Shown here: positions 11,635-23,494 of the stretch, in pieces
Layout: every line of letters starts with the position of its first letter
How positions within the stretch are numbered: position 1 is the stretch's first letter
Origin: Jaltomata sinuosa
Taxonomy: Eukaryota > Streptophyta > Magnoliopsida > Solanales > Solanaceae
Assembly (NCBI GenBank): GCA_003996215.1
Contig: QJPP01001723.1
Location: 1-64,000 of the forward strand
DNA length: 64,000 bases
Direction of reading: 5' to 3'
Notes under the pieces: model-generated
What the model was told of the DNA's origin: nothing
Databases searched by the model: none
The model's input: the letters and a program-made list of their open reading frames with translations, nothing else
Translations under genes and position numbers: made by a program

Positions 11635-12694
11635 AATTACTTAAAATATTGTAGTGTATTAAGTTAAAATTCTGAACTAGTGACTTAAAATAGTGAAGTA
11701 TAATAACTTAAAATTGTGAACTAGTGACTTAAAATAGTGAAGTATAATGACTTGAAATTGTGAACTAATTACCTAAAATAGTGAAGTGTATTAAGGTAAA
11801 ATTTTGAACTAGTGACTTAAATAGTGAAGTGTAGTAAGTTGAAATTGTGAACTAGCTAGTTACTTAAAATTGTGAAGTGTATTAAGTTAAAATTTTGAAC
11901 TAGTGACTTAAAATTGTGAATGATATACTTAAAATAGTGAAGTTTAGTAAGTTGAAATTGTGAACTAGTTACTTAAAATAGTGAATTGTATTAAGTTAAA
12001 ATTTTGAACTAGTGACTTAAAAGAGTGAACTGTTTAAATTGTGAACTAGCTAGTTACTTAAAATAGTGAAGTGTATTAAGTTAAAATTTTGAATTAGTGA
12101 CTTAAAATTGTGAAGTGTAGTAAGTTATAATTGTAAACTAGTGACTCAAAATAGTGAAGTGTATTAAGTTAAAATTTTGAATTAGTGACTTAAAAATGTG
12201 AATGATATACTTAAAATAGTGAGGTGTATTAAGTTAAAATTTTGAACTAGTGACTTAAAATTGTGAATGATATACTTAAAATAGTGAAGTGTAGTAAGTT
12301 GAAATTGTGAACTAGTGACTTCAAATAGTGAAGTGTATTAAGTTGAAATTTTGAACTAGTGACTTAAAATAGAGAAGTGTAGTTAGTTGAAATTGTGAAC
12401 TAGCTAGTTACTTAAAATAGTGAAGTGTATTAAGTTGGAATTGTGAACTACTGACTTAAAATAGTGAAGTGTATTAAATTAAAATTTTGAACTACTGACT
12501 TAAAATAGTGAAGTGTACTTAGTTGAAATTGTGAACTAGCTAGTTACTTAAAATAGTGAAGTTTATTAAGTTAAAATTTTAAATTAGTGACTTAAAATTG
12601 TGAAGTGTAGTAAGTTGTTATTGTGAACTAGTGACTTAAGATAGTGAAGTGTAGTAAGTTAAAATTGTGAACTAGTGACTTAAAATAGTGAAGT
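11635..12694 (+). repeat. Satellite array, about 25 units of 44 bp
   Basis: The basic unit is TTAAAATAGTGAAGTGTATT followed by AAGTTAAAATTTTGAACTAGTGAC. I count about 25 units. Two subtypes, one with GTATTAAGTTAAAATTTTG and one with GTAGTAAGTTGAAATTGTG, often alternate. Three shortened units of about 21 bp end ATGATATAC, and four units (at about 11850, 12050, 12400 and 12540) carry a CTAG insertion giving AACTAGCTAGTTAC. No coding capacity. It lies exactly between two LTR ends. Confidence 0.9.
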
Positions 12695-13123
12695 TGTCAC
12701 GACCCAACCTACCAGGCTGTGCGGGCGCCTGATGTGCCGGGATTTGACGGCACTTTTGACGCTTAAAACATAAGATTTTTGGGAGTTCTTGAGTAATTTT
12801 AGTTAGATTTAAGGTCGTTTGATAAGTGTGCAGGGACAAAGTAGGAAGTAGAAAAGAATGCCAAAAAGTTGCAGTTTTAGGGCAAAAAAGAGGCCACCAC
12901 AGGCGCCACATCCACGACAGCCCGTGGGGCTGACCGTTAAAGTGAGGCAGCAGAAGTGTCAAGTCTGGAGAGCCCCAACGGGCTGGAAAACTACACGTGG
13001 CAGACGCGATGGGGCATAGCCTTGCCCATCAAAGTGCTCCAGGAGATTATGCTAAGGGTAAAGGAAGGATGATGGGCTCCATTATCTAGCGTTTGAACAT
13101 CGATTTGACTAAGAATCTGCAAT
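12695..13123 (-). other. LTR-end fragment and leader upstream of the Tat-like gag
   Basis: TGTCACGACCCAACC at 12695 matches the first 13 bases of the minus-strand solo LTR at 24955 (TGTCACGACCCAA), so it probably is the 3' end of an LTR on the minus strand. GC-rich text (GGCGCC, CCACGACAGCCCGTGGGG) at 12890-13010 resembles the U3 blocks of other LTRs here. The boundary with the gag leader, somewhere near 13090-13120, is not visible. Confidence 0.4.
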
Positions 13124-14538
13124 ATGACAAATATGCTCAGTATTCAAAAGAAAGCTAGTCTTCTTCCTGCTAGCTCCAGGCAAAATACTTTTTGGACTAT
13201 ATCTCCTCTCTCCGTCCCTACTCATACACTCCCTGAACAAATATCTTCAGCCCACATTGATCGTGGTACTTTACCGAGCATGATTATATCTGGCGAAAAT
13301 GAGAACAACAAGCTAGGTGCATTGCAAAAAAGGATTCATGATTTAGAGAACAGGGTGGATGAAAAATTACGCTTTGAAAATGTTTATGACCTGAGGTATA
13401 AGAAAATATGTCTACATCCAGGAATTGAATTGCCGCTAGGGTACAAAGTTCCAAGATTCAATGTGTTTGATGGACATGGAGATCCAATCACACATCTTGA
13501 GGATTATTGCAGCAGATTAGTTGGAACAGGACATAACGAGGCTCTTCTTATGAGGATATTTATTCAGAGTTTATCGGGAATAGCACTCACATGGTATGTC
13601 AAACAAGACTTTGACAAATGGTATTCATGGGAAGATATGGCTCGAGACTTTGTAGAACAATATAAATTCAACATTAAGGCCGATGCAACTATGCTAAATT
13701 TGCTCGGATTAAGAAAAATGAATCACGAGTCTTTTGAGGAATATGTAAGACGATGGAGGTTAGAAGCTTCTAAAATACGCCCTCCAATACCTGAAAAATA
13801 GATGATACAAACTTTTGTCAGATCATTAGATGGTATATACTACAAAACATTATTCTTCACATGTATTCAAAGGTTTGAAAGTTTAATCCGAATTGGAAAA
13901 GAATTGGAGTATGGCATTCAGACAGGAAGAATCATTGATGTTTCCGTCCTTCAAACGTCAAAGAATTCAGAGGATGAAAAGGGGAAAAGGGTACCAACCC
14001 CTATACCTCAGACACAATATCATCAATATGAAGAGGTTCATGCTATCTTTGATTCCTACAATGCGCATTCTGGGTTGTATAATTCCCAAGGTTCTCAACA
14101 TGAAATTTATCAAACACAATCTAGTTCTCAACATAAGGCTTATCCAGTACAATCAAGCTATCATCAATCAAAAAGAATAAGGCCTCGTACCTTTACACCT
14201 TTAACAGAATCTTTGATAGGTATATTTGAAAGATTACGAGCCCAAGGTATTGTGCAATCAAAAAGGGGATGGATCCTAAATACCCACCCCCTAATTTTGA
14301 TTTATCCAAGAATTGTACTTATCACTCAAACATCCAAGGTCGTGATACCGAAGAATGTCCTACACTAAGGTACAAGATTCAGAATTTGATTGAAAAGGGA
14401 GGGATAAAAGTGCGACAAAGACCACTAAGCAACATTTATGATCCCACCAATATGGGTGAAATCATTGTTCAAGGTGACCCGACAAAGGTAATTCGAAGAC
14501 ATGGAAGAAAGAAACGCAAAATGCACCAAAGAAATTGA
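13124..14538 (+). pseudogene. gag remnant of a Tat/Ogre-like Ty3/gypsy element
   Basis: The first part (13124-13801) shows the retrotransposon gag/capsid domain: GYKVPRFNVFDGHGDP near residue 107, then THLEDYC, LSGIALTWY, WEDMARDF and EEYVRRWR. A TAG at 13799-13801 interrupts it, and the same frame continues to about 14260 through a glutamine/serine/tyrosine-rich spacer. A frameshift then moves the reading to 14269-14538, with KNCTYHSNIQGRDTEEC and LRYKIQNLIEKGGI, a motif typical of the region between gag and protease in Tat/Ogre elements. A second short protein in the third frame (13893-14180) is a shadow. Protease, reverse transcriptase and integrase do not follow. Confidence 0.8.
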
Positions 14539-15310
14539 TAAAGACAAGATCAACACAAGCAAAGTACCATTGTCCTCTACCCTTTCTCTTTCTAGATAAT
14601 AAATTTTTCTGCTTTTATTTGCTTTCCTTTGTACTCACGAACTACGATTGACCTGATTTCCATTTGGATACGTAGGCAACTCATTATTGAGTTCGGTCTT
14701 AATCTAATAAACGTTTTTCTTTTTCCACCTATTCAAATAACTTTTGACTAGGCTCTCTGTCCAACAATTCAAAATCATTTCAGCCCTATGCAGGATCAAT
14801 AATGTCAAATGTAGATTCAAAATTTAGCCATTGATGTTCAAATATGAGACAATCATTTCTTTTATGCTAACATCTTTCTTTGAGTAAAGCAGAAATACAT
14901 GCCTCCTTACATGGAAATAGAGTTTGAACTTTTGCCTAGCAATCTTTCAATTTGCAATGACATGCGAAAAATATTTTATTTTAAACTGGGGCAGAAATTT
15001 TTGAGAAATCTCAAAAATTTCACCAAGATAAAGTGCAACCTCGAATCTAGCACCTCAAATCAAGGAAAAGTTGATAAGGTATGCATCAAACTTGTTCTTT
15101 AAAACTTATACTTTTTCTTTGAGTACAGGAACAATGCTTCGCTCTCTCAATTTCAACGCAAGGCTAAGTTACTCCACCCTTATCAGCTCTTATTGAGTTA
15201 TGCTACTTGTTGAGCTGCTGAAATTTATTTATGCTACTTTTGAGCTACTGAAACTTAATCATGCTACTTTTTGATATATTGAAATCTATTCGTGCTATAT
15301 TTTATTTTAT
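14539..15310 (+). other. Non-coding gypsy interior
   Basis: There are no coding domains. GATACGTAGGCAACTC near 14670 has a counterpart at about 16400 (ATATGTAGGCGACTT), as do CTGATT stretches beside both, so parts of the untranslated region are duplicated. AACTGGGGCAGAAATTTTTG near 14986 belongs to the same style of leader sequence. Repeats of a looser GCTACTTTTGAGCTACTGAAA kind at 15200-15310 grade into the array that follows. Confidence 0.45.
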
Positions 15311-15935
15311 TAAGCTACTATTGGGCTTCCCGACGAGCCTTAAAATAATCTACTATTGGGTTTCTCGACGAACCTTAGAATAAGCTACTATTGGGCTTTT
15401 CGATGAGCCTTAAAATAAGCCACTATTAGGCTTCTCGACGAGCCTTAAAATAATCTACCATTGGGTTTCTCGCCAAACCTTAAAATAAGCTAATATTGGG
15501 CTTCTCGATGAGCCTTAAAATAATCTACTATTGGGCTTCTCGACGAGTCTTAAAATAAGTTACTATTGGATTTCTCGACGAACCTTAGAATAAGCTACTA
15601 TTGGGCTTTCCGATGAGTCTTAAAATAATCTACCATTGGGTTTCTCGCCAAACCTTAAAATAAGCTACTATTGGGCTTCTCGATGAGCCTTAAAATAAGC
15701 TACTATTGGGCTTCTCGATGAGTCTTAAAATAAGCTACTATTGGGTTTCTCGACGAACCTTAAAATAAGCTACTATTGGGCTTCTCGATGAGCCTTAAAA
15801 TAAGCTACTTGCGGGCTCATCGATGAGTCTTAAAATAAGCTACTATTGGGTTTCTCGACGAGCCTTATAATAAGCTGCTATTGAAATTCACAATGATCCT
15901 TAAAATAATTCACTGGTGAACTCCGTGATGAGGTT
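15311..15935 (+). repeat. Minisatellite, about 17 copies of a 35-bp unit
   Basis: The unit is CTACTATTGGGCTTCTCGAT followed by GAGCCTTAAAATAAG. The 35-bp period can be measured directly, for example from 15665 to 15700. Variants alternate GGGCTTCTCGATGAGCC with GGGTTTCTCGACGAACC, so substitutions in one half are often matched in the other. Tat/Ogre elements commonly carry tandem repeats between coding region and 3' LTR, which fits this position. Confidence 0.9.
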
Positions 15936-16565
15936 TAAGTTTTGCAGGTTTATCAACAAGTGAACATTCCTCTTAAAAGGGTTAAACTGTGGCAGATTTT
16001 TTCGGTTCCTCAAAAATACTGCGACAACGTCAAACAGATACGCTTTCTTACCTTTTCTCGTCATTACTGTTTGCTAGAATTACTATGTTTTAATGCACTA
16101 TTTTGTAATTTCTTGTGTTTATTGGCTAATTATTTTATTTAGTTATGTCAGAAACTGTAGGTATCGAAACTCCGAAAAATAAAAAGCGACTGAAAGCAAT
16201 GTCCATTCTCATTTTTCAAAACATACTTCTTTATCCTTACATTCTGCGACTTGGCCAAAATCACACTCTTGTTCCATTATTTTAATTACTATAATTTTGT
16301 CAACTCGTGCTATCCTCATTCGAAACTCATATCTTTCAATCTTCTTTAGGGATATAATTCTAGAACTACACACGGCCTGATTCACGTAAGACCCGAGATA
16401 TGTAGGCGACTTGAAACTGAAGTCTCGACCACATCATTTTCACAATCCCCTCTTGTTTTTTTTGATTCCCAAAAGAATCGTACCCCCCGATCGGACAAAA
16501 TTGGCTATTAGTCAACATTCCTTGCCCGCCAATTCATCCTTCATTGCCGAGCAAGGAAGGGCAGC
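15936..16565 (+). other. 3' untranslated region and polypurine tract of the Tat-like element
   Basis: There is no domain in the short ORF at 15942-16142. The stretch ends in GAGCAAGGAAGGGCAGC (16549-16565), a polypurine tract abutting the LTR start at 16566. Confidence 0.6.
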
Positions 16566-18674
16566 TGTTGACACCCAATTTTGACCTCCGTATACCTCTC
16601 ATGTGCTGTTATTTTACTAGTTATTCTTATTTTTTTAAGCTTAATTTTCCTCGCGTATTGCTTTTATTTACTGAATAAATCATGTATATCATCTTCTTGA
16701 CACTTTTTAAATTTATATGTAATTTATAAATATATAATTTATTTCTTATTATTACTATTTCATCGTAAATTTTGTATAATATTACATGTAATTGATTTTA
16801 CGTACAATATATATATATACGTAATTTATTTATAATTTTAAATAATATATGTAAATTGTTATGTACGTAGTATATTTATTTATTAATCTCGTTAATTATG
16901 TTATTAATTAAATGGCAGCTCAATTTGTAATTCTCTTACCAATTTATTTAAATTCTAGCCCCTTTTTAGTCAATTTCTTTCAATTCTAGCCTAAATTTGA
17001 ACTAATTTGGCCCATTTTTAAATCCCAAATCCAATTCCGTAACCCATCAACCGACCAGGATCCGACTTGCGATGCGATCAAATCTCAACCATTAATCTAA
17101 TGTGATCAACGGTCGAGATTAAATCTCACCCCCTCTTTCCTTTCTTAATCACCCATACCCTAAAACCTAATTCATTTTTCCCCCTCCACCAGCCGCCACT
17201 CACCCCAAATCCCCTCTTCCCCTTCAACCTCCACTATGCCGCCGCCCTCCCTATCTCCGGCAGAACCCACAGCCGGCCTCCTTGGTCGGCTGACCTTCCA
17301 CACTCCTCTCTCCCTCGTTTCTCCAATGAAAACCCCCATAAACGGCCACCCGACGCCACCCTCAAACCCTCATCCTTCTCTCCTCACTTCTCTTCTCTCT
17401 CCTATGCCGACTACACTGCCGCTGGCAGACTGCTAGCCATGGTGTTCCAGCAAAATCTCCGCCACTCCTTCCTCTCTCTTCACCCACGTCCACTTTCTTT
17501 TCTCCATCACCGGCGAAACTCCACCGTCCCCCTCTTTTCCTCACCTCCTTTCTCCTCTTCGCTACTTCACCACCGACTCCGGCAAAACCCAAAATACCAC
17601 CAAAACAGAAACCCAAACCACCCAAAACCTAAAGGTTTCTCTTTCTCTGATGGACGATGGAAGGCTCCGACAAAGTTGAATGATGGTTTCTGCAGATTGG
17701 TTTGGGGGTTCTGAGATTCAAAACCCATTTGTGAGAGTTTATGCATGGCCATTAAAATTCTTAGATATGTGTTTGGCTGTCTATGCAGATTAAGGTATGT
17801 GGAAAACCACGTTTTTATTTTACAACATCTTTGCTCAATTTGATTCTGAAAATTCAATTGTGAGCTTACGGAGTGGTGAAATCAATGTCTAAGTGTGTTT
17901 GGTCATTGTGTTGTTTCAAAGTTTGAAATGTGGCTTATGATTTATCTGGTATCATTGTGGTGACCAAATTTGTTCTACATATTGTATTGGTTGGAAATAC
18001 AGCATGTATTCATGTCTGGATAATTGATGCTCATTGTTTTCCCTCTTTGATTGTCTATGGAATTTAGGACGGATTGTGATCACCTGATTATTTTATGATG
18101 AAATCGATTCAGGCCAAGCATGATCTGTTATTTCCCCTCCTGTGTATGTTTAGAACTGCCATGATTATTTGTCTATCTTTTAAAGCAAATTGACTTGTCT
18201 GTATTTTTTCCTATCAAGTTCGAATTTGGACAGCCTTGGGTGCAATTCATTTTAATAAGTTTTGACCCATATTGATTACTTTCAGCATGTCTCTATGCCT
18301 TTGATTGAATATCATTGCCTTATCTGGATTATAACAGCTTTGATACTTATTGTTCTTAGTAGAGAGTGATGTGTGATTGACTGACCATAACATATTTTCG
18401 TCCCTTTGAGTGATCTTCTTCCTTTTGTGGATTAAAGTAGCCTTAGTACTTAGACAACTATGGTAAAGTGTTGATCTGTTTTCCTCATAATTGGTTCGAT
18501 TACTTAATTTTGGGAAAAGATTCTGGTATTGATAACTTTGTTACTTAGTTATTTATGATAAATTCGAACCTGCCTCATATGCTAATTGACTCTCTATGTT
18601 AATTAAGGAAAGTACTCCCTTGATCCATTATTCTGATTATTTCCTTTCCATTAAAAAAGCTCCTATTGTTCAAC

Positions 18675-18682
18675 TATATAAA
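18675..18682 (+). promoter_or_regulatory. Candidate TATA box in the Tat-like LTR
   Basis: CTATATAAAGGGCTCCC is a good TATA context, followed about 30 bp later by TCGGAGACTC, a plausible transcript start. Its position, 2.1 kb into the LTR, is unusual, but this is a 4.6-kb LTR. Confidence 0.4.
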
Positions 18683-19439
18683 GGGCTCCCTCTTTTCATT
18701 ATCGGAGACTCTAGACTTTACAGACACTACTACTCATATTTTTAACTTCTCTTCGTGGTTGATAAGGGATACTTATTGCTAATTGTGAAGGCTTTGAATA
18801 TTTCATGTTATTTGCGGATAATTGATTAGTGTTTTATCGATGCAGATTTCAATTCATATGCATGTTTACCTTTAGTTTGGAATATGTATCCATCTGTGTT
18901 TAGCCATGACTGTTCTATGATTTGTTTATAAAAGCATGTCTATAGGATGTCAATTTAGAACTTATATTTATGTTTTCATTAAACAACTGTTAGCATGAAC
19001 TTGTTAGTTGGCTTATGTTGTTTGACTGGTTGGTTTATGTGATTACCTTTGCTTCTGGCTTGGTTTTGTTTTCGTTGTACTTTGTGGAATACAGAGATCC
19101 TAATGTATTCCCATGCCTCGACATAAGCACTGCCTAGAATCCTTGAGATTCTCAGGAACTCTGACATGTCGAGGGTAGTTTCATGGGTCATACTAGGATC
19201 TTCCGAATCCTATGCCATATTTAACAGGTTTCTATTAGAAGATGGTTACACAGTGAAGAGTTGCCCGAGATTTGGGAGTCTCCAAAGCTTAGATCTGTCT
19301 TATTTTATTTTCTCATTCATTCATTGGTCTGTAATAATTATTGTATAAACTTTGATAATAAATGAAATACTTTAGGGGTTGCTATGGGGGAGGGGCAAAC
19401 TATCTGCTATCTGTTATTCAAAACGTGGTTAGTAAAATT

Positions 19440-20270
19440 AACGTAGAAACATGACTATAGGTATTAATTCAATTTCAATTTTAAATCAGTTTCGTCACTT
19501 TAAACCAGGCTTATGTGATTAATATATGTTTCAACTTAAGTCAGATATCATGCTTATAAGATTCAAATTTATTTCGGTATATTAATTCAATTTCAGCATG
19601 TTAAAACCCCTTTTCAGCATATTCAATTATCTGACTATCATTTTCAACATGTTACTTCATTTAGATATCATGCCTATAGGATTTAAATTTGCTTCAGCAT
19701 ATTAATTCATTTAGATACCATGCCTATAGGATTTGAATTCGTTTTAGCATAGTAATTCATTTAGTTATCATGTCATATGATTTAAAATTTGTTCTAGTAT
19801 CATCAAATTAGTTACCATGTTATAGGTTTTAAAATCAGTTTCAGCCTTTAAATTAGGAGCCACATGTGAGTTAAAATCTATTTCAGCAGTTTAATTGGCT
19901 ATCAGTTTTCAGCATATTAAAATAATTAATAGGGTCAAGTCAACTTTCAGCATGTTTGTACACATTAATGTGGCTTAGACACTATGTCATTAGGACTTTA
20001 AATTAATTAATCAATCTTTAAATAGTAGGCAGCATGTGTAGTAGTTGTACATGATTGATCATCTAATATGTTTAAATTAGTCCAACACTTAGAAAGCATG
20101 CCTATAGGTATAAATCTGCTTTAACTTAGAGACCATGCTTGTAGGATTTAAATCAGTCTTATCATTTTAAAATCGTAGATCTTGCCTATAGGTTTGTTAA
20201 AAACAGTGTTAGCATGTTAAAATCGCTAGATATCATGCCCATAGGTTTAACTATATAAAATGCTAAATGT
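19440..20270 (+). repeat. Degenerate 50-bp repeats inside the Tat-like LTR
   Basis: Units contain TTTAGATA(T/C)CATGCCTATAGG, a run of TTTAAAT and then TTCAGCATATTAA. Three adjacent units near 19655-19805 are clearest; single blocks recur with decay near 20095, 20130, 20170 and 20230. Confidence 0.6.
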
Positions 20271-21342
20271 GTGAATTGTTTTAACCACCTATCTTTTAAT
20301 TAAATAAGAGGCCTACTTGAGACTGTTACGTGCTACATGTTTCGAGTCTTTCTTGTTTTGTTTGACGCTAAAGCTCGAGTCTAATTAGTAACCTTAGGTT
20401 TTATTTGTATAGACCCATATTCAAATAGTAGTCCAATGCCTCTAGGATATTAAGTCGGGATGGGTAGGCATACTAAGGTACGTTAGACTTTTTCATTTCT
20501 TTAATGCGCGCTTTAGGTTAATAATAATCTTAATAACCAACTTAGGTGGGTAGATAAACGGACATGATGGAAATTGACCCGAGCAGAATACGACAATGTC
20601 TTTGAAATTGTCTTCGGTAAATAATCCGGGCGCTGATCTGAATAGGTTAAAACTAACCTAAGTTTAGTTCTTGTTTTATTATATGTTTGGGGTAGTTATC
20701 TAAATCACTTAGTAATTAGGTTTCTTTTTCTATATTCTTGTGTTAATTCTGTCTTCTCGCTGATCTTTTTTTCGTTTTATTATTTATTTTAATTGCAGTT
20801 TATATGCATGATCTTTTTTCTCACTTAGACTATTAGTAACTAATTTATCTACTTGTTTAAAATAAAGGTTTATTTGTTTAATTACTTAGTTAATAATAGG
20901 CTAATAAAACTGTTGACCCTTTGTTTATCACATACTCCCCACATAAATAACGAATCCGGCAAGGACCCACATTTGTGGACCTCGAAAGGTGCCTAACACC
21001 TTCCTTTCAAGGTAACTTGAACCCTTACCCTATTTCTGGTGACGTAGACCTCTAAAATTAAAATTAATCGTTGTTAGTTTAGAACGGTGCCCTAACGCGC
21101 CTTTAATTCGTTAGGTGGCGACTTTTCACCCTCTTTTGAATTCTAAAAAGAGTTGTCACATCGATGACCCATCTTTCGCGAGAAAAATGGGGCGCGACCA
21201 TTTTTGTTAATTAATATTCATTACTACTATTTTTAGAAGCAAAGTGACTAATGTAGTGAATATTTCCTCGTATTTCTTTTTGTATAAATGATAATCTATA
21301 TATATATCTTCATAAATTATATTTTTCCTTTTAATTAATGTA

Positions 21343-23230
21343 GATGGTAAGTGATCTGGAAAAGGGAAAGAAATTAAAGGTCAAAAAGACCAAAAGTAAA
21401 AAGAACCCTCCTAATCCTAGAAGGCCCACAGGGGTTCACATTCACGAGTCTCAGTCTTAGTCTATCCCACATAGGTCTCCACTTTCATATAGTAGGTCGT
21501 CTCAGCAGCCACAGAGTATTCCTACACAGGTGGGTCCACTTTATCCACTTGATCCCTCTATTCAGACTCGATCAGCCCCTATCGTGGCACCTACGCAGGG
21601 CTAGACCACCCTCGATGGTCATTATACACATATAGGTCCATCGTCTGTCATACCATCAGCTAGCACTACTGGATCAGTTGGGCTCTCCACTCTTTGCCTC
21701 CTAGATGAAAGCCCTACGCATGCGAGTACTCCTCCTACAGGCTACTCAAGTGTACAGAGACCTCAGTCAGGCGATAGAGACGATGCCCGGAGGGTCTTCA
21801 TCGAGATTGAAGAAGACAAGTATGATTTTATTAACTATATTTAATAATTAACTTTCTATATGTTAAATTTTTTAAGTTTTCATTTAACCTCTTAAATGTT
21901 TGATCTTGTATTGCAGGTACAATCCAGATAACAGAATTACAAAGATCATCTACAAATGCATCTCCCGACACTACAAAGGTGTATGGTCGAGTTGGGGCAC
22001 GGTACCAAAATATGTCCAAGTGCAAATGTTTAATGAATTTCGGGTAAAATCTTTATTAATTAACACACTTTACATTTAAAGATTGAATCTTATAAATGAA
22101 TTTTTGTTGCAGAAATATTTCTGGTAGGTGCCCGAGAATAAACAACGCATCTCTAATAATTTTTATCCCAGAGTCGCTAGTAGACTACATGGCTTGCTTT
22201 ATGATCTCGGATGAAGCTTAAAAAGCCTAAATGGGTGCTGACACCTCTTTGGAATGGCTTATTAAATTACTGGCTAACTGATCCGACGTTTCTGAAGAGG
22301 AGCGAGCTTGGGAAGAAAGCCAGAGCGTCTAAGAAGGGAGGTTGTTTACATACTGGTGGAGCTATCAGCAAGGTTGCTAGACGGAGGAAAATGGTACGTA
22401 TTTTTTTATAATTCAATAGTTCTTTTTTCTTTGCTTTTTTTTAGAAGTTCTTATTTTTAGATATTGATGATTTTATTATATGCAGGAAAAAGAGTTGGGT
22501 AGGGAGCTAATTCAGGAGGAGTATTTTGAGCACTTCTACGTAAAGAAGAATAAGAACCCAATGGATGAAGATTGTTGGGTTGAGGAACATGCAAAAGAGA
22601 CACATGTAAGAACTTCATTCAAACTTACAATTTTTTTTAACAATTAATGTTATTTACTTGCATCTTTTCATATTAAGTTTGAATAGTTTGATATCTTTTC
22701 ATTATTAATTATTTGCCTCAATTTAAATATAGGATAAGTACTTGCAAAAGGTTGATGAATACAGTAGTACTTGACCTCTTGAAAGTCAGGACACCCCACT
22801 TTCACAAGAAGAAGTTGAGAAGCTTTGGAAAGAGTGTGCAAGTGACCCGGTTAGAGGTTCAGTCTACGGTTTCCCTACAAAGGCCTCCAACAAACCAAAG
22901 TCTTATTTGCACTGTGGATCCTCCTCCTCGAGCATAGATTATAGAGATGAAATGCGGGCTACGATAGCTGCTATAAATAAAGAGCTTACTACTAATGCCG
23001 AGAGGGAGAGGTTGAGGGATGTGGTTGTTGCCGAGAGGAATGTTGCTGTTGCCTAGAGGGATAGGTTGAGGGACGAGAAGTTACAGTCGCTTCAGTCCCA
23101 GCTAGATCGACTCTTACAGTCTGGGATTCTTATCCCTCCATGTCCCGATGATGCACGACAACGTGCGGCAGGTCGAGGCTCACTTGATGAGTCCACTACA
23201 GAGGATGAGGAGGAGGACGATAAGGAGTGA
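21343..23230 (+). pseudogene. CACTA transposon second ORF, plant transposase family (Ptta/En/Spm, Transposase_24-like)
   Basis: I reconstruct five exons with GT-AG introns: 21343-21819, 21917-22043, 22113-22393, 22486-22605 and 22733-23230. Exon 1 encodes a lysine-rich start and a proline/serine/glutamine-rich region. Exon 2 has WSSWGTVPKYVQVQMFNEF. Exon 3 has the hallmark KKPKWVLTPLW and KKARASKKGGCLHTGG. Exon 4 is acidic with KKNKNPMDEDCW. Exon 5 has QEEVEKLWKECA, a coiled-coil arginine/glutamate-rich segment and an acidic C-terminus. Stops break exon 1 (two TAG), exon 3 (TAG after KYFW), exon 5 (TGA, TAG), and exon 3 has a frameshift near 22208. In the family these proteins accompany the TNPD-like transposase; here the gene is dead. 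Confidence 0.8.
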
Positions 23231-23494
23231 TTAGACTTGCTTATATTTTAAGACTATTTCATATTTAGACATGTTTATGTATGAATATTTCTTTATGTTT
23301 ATCTTTAGACTTCTTAGACGTATTTTGATGGTGTTCTACTCGTATTTTAGATTGATTTGAATTAATTTTACTTTGATTTGAAATTGTGTAGCATAAATAT
23401 CATTATGATGTGTTGGTAGCTCTTTGAGCTGCTTTGGGTTGATGTTTTTGTGGATTTTGAGCAGGTGAAATTAAGAAATGCAGCTTGATGCTGC

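Larger units (their letters stand above)
16566..21200 (+). repeat. 3' LTR of the Tat/Ogre-like element (about 4.6 kb)
   Basis: The LTR starts TGTTGACACCCAATTTTGAC after a polypurine tract and ends AATGGGGCGCGACCA. Both termini are characteristic of Tat/Ogre LTRs, and multi-kilobase LTRs are known for that lineage. The last 260 bp has the expected AAGGTGCCTAACACCTTCC and TTAGGTGGCGACTTTTCACC blocks. A pyrimidine-rich, GC-rich stretch at 17130-17730 yields several overlapping proline-rich ORFs on both strands with no domain; I read it as leader sequence of the LTR. A TATA box lies at 18675 and degenerate 50-bp repeats at 19440-20270. No 5' LTR partner is in the window. Confidence 0.75.

Noticed and set aside
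11635..12694. CRISPR-like array
   Set aside because: Units are contiguous with no unique spacers and the context is plant nuclear DNA; this is a satellite.
13124..14538. Host gene with an aspartate-rich or gag-like domain
   Set aside because: The order of capsid motifs, the stop and frameshift, and the downstream repeats, polypurine tract and LTR show it is retroelement gag.
17236..17857. Overlapping proline-rich and serine-rich ORFs on both strands
   Set aside because: They lie in a C-rich block within the Tat-like LTR, overlap on opposite strands and show no domain; composition alone explains the open frames.
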